Position numbers and translations under genes: made by a program. Below, piece by piece: positions 8,048 through 11,395 of a stretch of DNA of 11,395 nucleotides. Source of the DNA: Desulfobulbaceae bacterium (GTDB lineage Bacteria > Desulfobacterota > Desulfobulbia > Desulfobulbales > DAOVSZ01). How positions within the stretch are numbered: the first letter of the stretch is position 1; every line of letters starts with the position of its first letter. The notes under the pieces were generated by a model. It did not search any database and was not told the DNA's origin. It worked only from the letters and a program-made list of their open reading frames with translations. The DNA lies in NCBI GenBank assembly GCA_030627725.1, contig DAOVSZ010000054.1, positions 1 to 11,395 on the forward strand, in the 5' to 3' direction.

Positions 8048-9304
8048 CGCCTGTCTCTTTGCTGAACCCTGCTGGGCTAATGCCGTTTTTCCGGCCCTTT
8101 CGGCCGCAGCGGCATATTTGTCCGGATGCTCAATCATGCTCAGAAGTTTTTCCGTCAACTCTTCCGGGCCGCTGACCGTAAAGCCGGCATCCGCTTCTTC
8201 CATGAGTTCCTTGGCATCGGTAAAATCCTTCATGCTGGGGCCGTAGAAAACCGGCTTTCCCCAGATTGCAGCTTCCATAATATTGTGTCCCCCGCGAGGA
8301 ACAAGACTGCCGCCACAGAAGATATAGGTTGCAATTGAATAGAGTCCGCTCAAGTCTCCCATGGTGTCCACAAGCGCAACATCGTGACTGCGCCCGGACT
8401 CCTTGATGCTGCTCAACCTGTCGAATTCAATTCCGTATTCCGTCAACAGGAGTTCTATTTCCCGGAGTCGCTCCAGGTGGCGAGGGGCCACTATCCAGAT
8501 TACGTCTTTTCGTTTTTTCTTGAGGCTTAAAAAAACACTGATCAGCAGTTTCTCTTCTCCAGAATGTGTGCTTCCTGCGACGAAAACCGGCTGGTTGTCG
8601 TTGAGTTTGAGCCAGTGCTTATAACGTGTCTGCAGGTCTGGAAGACGACAGACGTTGACAGAGTCATACTTTGCATTGCCGAGAACATGAATTTTGTCCG
8701 GTGCGGCCCCGAGGGCGACATAGCGCTCTTTGTAGCATTCTTGAATGACGGCAATAACAGAAAAATATGCCAGCACATCTTTCATGAACCCTTTTATTTT
8801 CAAATAGTTACTAAAAGAGTGTTCTGAAATTCTTCCGTTTAAGAGGAACAGTTTGACATTGTTCGCATGTGCCTCCCTGATGATCATCGGCCACAGTTCC
8901 GTTTCTATACATATATATGCGGCAGGTCTGATTGTCTGCAGCACGCGGTTCACAACCAGCGGCAGGTCGATGGGGGCATAGATGCACGAAACCCCGGAAG
9001 GCAACTGTTCCTGAGCTATTTTTTTCCCCTGCTCTGTTACTGTCGAGAGTATAAAGGAGGCCTCGGGCAGTAAGCTTGAAAGCTCTTTAAGCAGAGGCTT
9101 TGCGACCTGGACTTCCCCGACCGATGCCGCATGGATCCAGATGCGTTGCTGTTTTGCTTTTTTGAACCGGACATCAGCGAGATACCCGAAACGCTCTCTC
9201 AGGCTGTCTCGGTGTTTTCCTGTAAGCAGACTGTAAACAAGAAAAAAAGGAAATCCGGCCACCACGAAGAGCCAGCCCAGAATATGATACAATCTGTAGT
9301 ACAA
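8015..9304 (-). CDS. waaA: 3-deoxy-D-manno-octulosonic acid (Kdo) transferase
   Basis: Inner-membrane-associated glycosyltransferase (family GT30) that moves Kdo from CMP-Kdo onto lipid IVA, the first core step of LPS synthesis. The 429-residue product matches the family. Residues about 8-28 form one hydrophobic N-terminal anchor (ILGWLFVVAGFPFFLVYSLL). The N-terminal Rossmann domain carries WIHAASVGE at 56-64, whose Glu corresponds to the catalytic base described in Aquifex WaaA, and ETELWP at 134-139. The C-terminal domain has FVAGSTHSGEE near 241-251, VAPRHLER at 272-280 and the nucleotide-binding GGSLVPRGGHNIMEAA at 331-346. The start is TTG at 9304; a stop six codons upstream leaves only this or a TTG four codons later, and the ribosome binding site is weak. 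How many Kdo units it adds cannot be read from sequence. Terminators lie on both sides, so it is probably monocistronic. Also called kdtA. Confidence 0.95.
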   Translation of the reverse strand: MYYRLYHILGWLFVVAGFPFFLVYSLLTGKHRDSLRERFGYLADVRFKKAKQQRIWIHAASVGEVQVAKPLLKELSSLLPEASFILSTVTEQGKKIAQEQLPSGVSCIYAPIDLPLVVNRVLQTIRPAAYICIETELWPMIIREAHANNVKLFLLNGRISEHSFSNYLKIKGFMKDVLAYFSVIAVIQECYKERYVALGAAPDKIHVLGNAKYDSVNVCRLPDLQTRYKHWLKLNDNQPVFVAGSTHSGEEKLLISVFLSLKKKRKDVIWIVAPRHLERLREIELLLTEYGIEFDRLSSIKESGRSHDVALVDTMGDLSGLYSIATYIFCGGSLVPRGGHNIMEAAIWGKPVFYGPSMKDFTDAKELMEEADAGFTVSGPEELTEKLLSMIEHPDKYAAAAERAGKTALAQQGSAKRQAQLVADMLLNS

Positions 9305-9330
9305 CTGGTAGCAGTCTCGTTAAAAGTTCT

Positions 9331-9370
9331 TCATAAAAAGAGCGAAACGTGTACGATCGTCTTTTTATGA
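9331..9370. repeat. 11-bp inverted repeat in the waaA upstream region
   Basis: TCATAAAAAGA at 9331-9341 is the exact reverse complement of 9360-9370; the spacer of 18 bases includes the palindrome CGATCG. It lies about 27 bases before the waaA start and overlaps the possible -10 element. It could be an operator or a structured 5' leader. It lacks a T-tract suited to a terminator. Confidence 0.4.
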
Positions 9371-9390
9371 TTTCGACAGAAGTAAGGCAA
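9362..9390 (-). promoter_or_regulatory. Possible promoter of waaA
   Basis: On the minus strand TTGCCT (9390-9385) and TAAAAA (9367-9362) are separated by 17 bases; each matches the sigma70 consensus at 4 of 6 positions. Placement just after the terminator of the upstream gene makes sense. The match is weak. Confidence 0.3.
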
Positions 9391-9413
9391 AAAATCAAGG
9401 TATTTAACCTTGA
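9389..9413 (-). terminator. Intrinsic terminator after the radical SAM gene
   Basis: On the minus strand TCAAGGT pairs with ACCTTGA (9407-9413 with 9395-9401) around a 5-base loop TAAAT, followed directly by T6 (9394-9389). It lies about 80 bases after the amrS stop codon and before waaA. The stem is short (7 bp) but the T-tract is clear. Confidence 0.7.
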
Positions 9414-9495
9414 AACCTTGTTTTCGTCAATAAGAATTGCTGTGTGAAGAAAATCTTCGTTTGAAATGCTGCCATGTTTTTTCTTGAGGGGTATG

Positions 9496-10515
9496 TCAGG
9501 CAAAAATACCAGCTATCGGCTCTTTGCAGTGTCGGCAGACATCACCTTCGAGCCCTTTGGCGACTGCATAAAAACCGGTCCTTTCGATCACCTTTTCTCC
9601 GCACTTGGGACAAAAGGTGTTTTCTCCCTCTTCGCCTGGGATATTTCCTGTGTAGACATATTTGAGACCGGCCTGAAGACCGATATCGCGTGCACGGCGG
9701 AGGGTGTTGGCCGGGGTTGGCGGACGGTCCGTCATCTCAAAGGTCGGGTGAAAGCGGGTGACATGCCAGGGGATATGAGGGTCGACATTCACAAGAAAAT
9801 CCGCAATATCATGCAGTTCTCCATCAGAGTCGTTCCATCCTGGAATAACAAGGGTTGTCACCTCGACCCAGACTCCGAGCTCTTTCATCAGCTTTATCGT
9901 ATCCAGGACCGGCTGCAGTTTAGCGCCTGAGACCTCTTTGTAAAACTTGTCTGTAAACGCTTTGAGGTCGATGTTGTTGGCGTCGAGGTATGGGGCTATT
10001 TCCCGTGTTGCTTCAGGGCTCGTATAGCCGTTGCTGACAAAAACATTCTTGATCCCGGCTGCATGCGCTTTTTTAGCGGTGTCATAGGCGAATTCAAAAA
10101 AAATAGTAGGCTCAATATATGTATAACTGATAGATTGGCAGCCCTGTTGTTTCGCGGCCTCGACCACCTGCTCCGGGGTCCTGTCCGTGCCCGGAATCTG
10201 TCCTGATTTCAGTCTTGGATACTGTGAGATCTCGAAGTTCTGGCAATGACGGCAGCGGAAATTGCAGCCGACAGTAGCAATCGAAAAGGAGAGCGAGGCA
10301 GGCAGGAGATGAAAGAGGGGTTTTTTTTCAATCGGGTCGATGTGTTCACTGATCAGGCGTCCGTATACGAGGCTAACGAGTTTTCCTTCCTGGTTTTCTC
10401 TAACATGGCATATGCCGCGTCTGCCTTCCTTGATTCGGCATCTGTGGTTGCAGAGGGCGCATTGAACAACCTTTTTTTCTTTGTCGATGACCTCGTAGAA
10501 TGTTGCCTCTTTCAT
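9496..10515 (-). CDS. amrS: AmmeMemoRadiSam system radical SAM enzyme (PflA-like)
   Basis: Radical SAM protein of the family found with AMMECR1 and MEMO domain proteins; the reaction is not established as far as I know. The 339 residues show an N-terminal Cys cluster C19-x2-C22-x3-C26...C36 (CALCNHRCRIKEGRRGIC), the DPIEKKPLFHLLP segment typical of the family, the [4Fe-4S] site C84-x3-C88-x2-C91 in GCNFRCRHCQN, a TIM-barrel-like body with YTYIEPTIF, VSNGY and NNIDLKAF, then RFHPTFEMTDRPPTP, and a C-terminal pair C302-x2-C305...C327-x2-C330 that looks like a zinc ribbon. The frame is open 19 codons further, to ATG 10572. I prefer ATG 10515 because GGAG (10524-10527) lies 8 nt before it, the protein then starts like its relatives, and the extra codons are mostly a heptanucleotide repeat. 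Partner genes are not in the window. Other PflA-family activases are the nearest alternative. Confidence 0.9.
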   Translation of the reverse strand: MKEATFYEVIDKEKKVVQCALCNHRCRIKEGRRGICHVRENQEGKLVSLVYGRLISEHIDPIEKKPLFHLLPASLSFSIATVGCNFRCRHCQNFEISQYPRLKSGQIPGTDRTPEQVVEAAKQQGCQSISYTYIEPTIFFEFAYDTAKKAHAAGIKNVFVSNGYTSPEATREIAPYLDANNIDLKAFTDKFYKEVSGAKLQPVLDTIKLMKELGVWVEVTTLVIPGWNDSDGELHDIADFLVNVDPHIPWHVTRFHPTFEMTDRPPTPANTLRRARDIGLQAGLKYVYTGNIPGEEGENTFCPKCGEKVIERTGFYAVAKGLEGDVCRHCKEPIAGIFA

Positions 10516-10534
10516 TGCCTCGTCTCCAATTGTG

Positions 10535-10569
10535 ATTTCGGCTTTGGGATTTCGAGTTTCGACTTTCGG
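10535..10569. repeat. Tandem heptanucleotide repeat before amrS
   Basis: Five 7-bp units on the plus strand, ATTTCGG, CTTTGGG, ATTTCGA, GTTTCGA and CTTTCGG, consensus NTTTCGR. They end 3 bases before an upstream ATG (10572-10570), so that reading from it turns the repeat into the peptide PKVETRNPKAEI. The unit differs in sequence from the carA-carB heptamers but has the same period and copy number. Confidence 0.8.
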
Positions 10570-10591
10570 CATTGACTATTGCATATATACC

Positions 10592-10621
10592 GTTATGTCA
10601 CATGCGGTCTTCTTGGGTCAA
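10592..10621 (-). promoter_or_regulatory. Possible promoter of amrS
   Basis: On the minus strand TTGACC (10621-10616) and CATAAC (10597-10592) are 18 bases apart. The -35 is close to consensus, the -10 matches at 4 of 6. It would start transcription just before the heptanucleotide repeat, leaving the repeat in the 5' leader. Confidence 0.35.
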
Positions 10622-10655
10622 GAGGAAATGCGATGTTTCTGGTGAGATAAGGAGA

Positions 10656-10710
10656 TGGTAGCTCTTTAGGTGTGGTTACAGAATTAGCCTAAACTCCATG
10701 CTGAACAGTT
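10656..10710 (+). repeat. Dispersed short repeat, copy B
   Basis: Core 10668-10703 is 31/36 identical to 473-508 in the same orientation. Here the right flank is TGAACAGTT (10702-10710) and the left flank is a degraded CTCTTTAGG in place of CTGTTCAGG. TTAG-N-CTAA is conserved (10684-10692). It ends 46 bases before the first rRNA promoter. Confidence 0.6.
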
Positions 10711-10755
10711 AGAATAGTTACATTATTTTTTTGTTATAGCTTTGTTGAAAAGCTA

Positions 10756-10784
10756 TTGACAGGCAGTAGGAGTTAGTGTAGTTT
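10756..10784 (+). promoter_or_regulatory. rRNA operon promoter P1
   Basis: Perfect TTGACA (10756-10761), 17-base spacer, then TAGTTT (10779-10784). Upstream is AT-rich (10711-10735), as expected of an UP element. An 8-bp inverted repeat, ATAGCTTT with AAAGCTAT around a 5-base loop (10736-10756), ends on the first base of the -35. The weak -10 keeps confidence moderate. Confidence 0.55.
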
Positions 10785-10833
10785 CTCGGTCCTTTGGATG
10801 CAGCGTCAACGGATGCGCGTTAAAGAAAATACG

Positions 10834-10862
10834 TTGACAAAGCAGGTGAAAGGATTTAGAGT
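10834..10862 (+). promoter_or_regulatory. rRNA operon promoter P2
   Basis: TTGACA (10834-10839), 17-base spacer, TAGAGT (10857-10862; 4 of 6). It lies 78 bases after P1, so the two form a tandem pair like many rRNA operons, and about 145 bases before the 16S start. Confidence 0.65.
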
Positions 10863-10904
10863 GTTTGTTTCCCTAATGGGATCGCAGCTTCGCGTTGCGG
10901 GATC

Positions 10905-10921
10905 GATCTTTGAAAACTGAA
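10905..10921 (+). promoter_or_regulatory. boxA-like antitermination motif in the rRNA leader
   Basis: GATCTTTGAAAACTGAA resembles the boxA-type leader sequence (E. coli TGCTCTTTAACAA) bound by NusB-S10 to let RNA polymerase pass through untranslated rRNA. It sits about 40 bases after the P2 -10 and 85 before 16S, the expected place. The match is to a loose consensus. Confidence 0.5.
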
Positions 10922-11005
10922 TAGTAGATGAAACGGGCCAAGTTATATTTTGAAGTATTGAGTAAAGAAGTAATAAAGCACAGATCAAAGCATCTGGTTA
11001 GATAA

Positions 11006-11395
11006 TAACTGGAGAGTTTGATCCTGGCTCAGAACGAACGCTGGCGGCGTGCTTAACACATGCAAGTCGAACGCGAAAGTCCGACTTCGGTTGGGCGAGT
11101 AGAGTGGCGCACGGGTGAGTAACGCGTAGGTAATCTACCCTTATATTTGGGATAACACCGCGAAAGCGGTGCTAATACCGGATACGCTTTTTTGCACGCA
11201 GGTGCAGGAGAGGAAAGGTGACCTCTTTTAAGTTACCGTATAGGGATGAGCCTGCGTACCATTAGCTAGTAGGTGGGGTAACGGCCCACCTAGGCGACGA
11301 TGGTTAGCGGGTCTGAGAGGATGATCCGCCACACTGGAACTGGAACACGGACCAGACTCCTACGGGAGGCAGCAGTGAGGAATATTGCGCAATGG
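11006..11395 (+). rRNA. rrs: 16S ribosomal RNA, 5' part (runs off the right edge)
   Basis: The 27F site AGAGTTTGATCCTGGCTCAG is exact at 11013-11032, followed by the conserved GCTGGCGGCGTGCTTAACAC, AAGTCGAACG, GGCGCACGGGTGAGTAACGCGTAGG, GATGAGCCTGCG, and ACTCCTACGGGAGGCAGCAG at 11357-11376. The 5' end is set at 11006 by analogy with E. coli, where this site begins at nucleotide 8, and could be off by a few bases. About 390 nt are present, up to roughly E. coli position 370. The wording fits Desulfobacterota. Near 11341-11351 it reads TGGAACACGGACC where E. coli has TGAGACACGGTCC, three differences in a well conserved segment; the change gives an A-A in place of the A-U at one end of helix 12. 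Confidence 0.97.

Larger units (their letters stand above)
10573..11005. other. Divergent intergenic region between amrS and the rRNA operon
   Basis: About 430 bases without a protein gene. In order it holds a possible minus-strand promoter for amrS (10592-10621), copy B of the dispersed repeat (10656-10710), an AT-rich tract that could be an UP element (10711-10735), an 8-bp inverted repeat (10736-10743/10749-10756), two plus-strand rRNA promoters, a direct GGGATCG pair (10878-10884, 10899-10905), a boxA-like motif and the 16S leader. A 60-codon minus-strand frame inside the leader is not credible as a gene. Confidence 0.7.

Noticed and set aside
7956..8246. Plus-strand frame carrying the peptide QLVADMLL, the same as the end of WaaA
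   Set aside because: The match is a trivial result of the 25-bp inverted repeat, which reads the same on both strands; the rest is antisense to waaA.
10535..10569. Tandem 7-bp units as a CRISPR array
   Set aside because: The units are 7 bp with no spacers and no cas genes nearby.
10806..10988. 60-codon minus-strand frame in the rRNA leader
   Set aside because: It overlaps promoter P2 and the boxA-like motif and has no ribosome binding site or known family.
1..11395. tRNA genes, insertion sequences or a new defence or biosynthetic system
   Set aside because: I saw no cloverleaf with a T-loop, no transposase or recombinase motifs and no unknown gene cluster; all large genes belong to known housekeeping families.

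Overview
The window reads as ordinary chromosome from a Gram-negative bacterium, most likely a member of Desulfobacterota (the former Deltaproteobacteria). The reasons are a Kdo transferase (WaaA, so a lipid A-type outer membrane), a class I adenylate cyclase, and a 16S rRNA 5' end whose wording resembles that group. The placement is by eye and not by database search.

Layout, left to right. Seven protein genes all lie on the minus strand: the N-terminal 75 codons of a class I adenylate cyclase (cyaA, cut by the left edge), folP (dihydropteroate synthase), ftsH (membrane AAA+ zinc protease), carB and carA (carbamoyl phosphate synthase large and small subunits), waaA (Kdo transferase), and a radical SAM enzyme of the AmmeMemoRadiSam family (amrS). 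At the right end a ribosomal RNA operon points the opposite way on the plus strand, with two tandem sigma70-like promoters, a boxA-like leader motif and the first ~390 nt of 16S rRNA, cut by the right edge.

On the minus strand the transcription order is amrS, waaA, carA, carB, ftsH, folP, cyaA. Intrinsic terminators follow amrS (9389-9413) and waaA (7974-8047), so these two are probably single-gene units. carA-carB form one enzyme and probably one transcript. ftsH-folP are 60 nt apart and probably co-transcribed. The genes serve pyrimidine/arginine precursor synthesis, folate synthesis, membrane protein quality control, LPS core synthesis and cAMP signalling. They are housekeeping genes rather than one pathway.

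No new defence system, mobile-element gene, CRISPR array or biosynthetic cluster is visible. What is unusual lies between the genes: a 25-bp perfect inverted duplication of the 3' end of waaA that serves as its terminator; heptanucleotide tandem repeats filling the carA-carB gap and abutting amrS; a short dispersed element with inverted ends present as two diverged copies, after folP and before the rRNA operon; and a hairpin-rich stretch upstream of cyaA. Several genes start with TTG or GTG, and two apparent longer starts (carA, amrS) are better moved inward.
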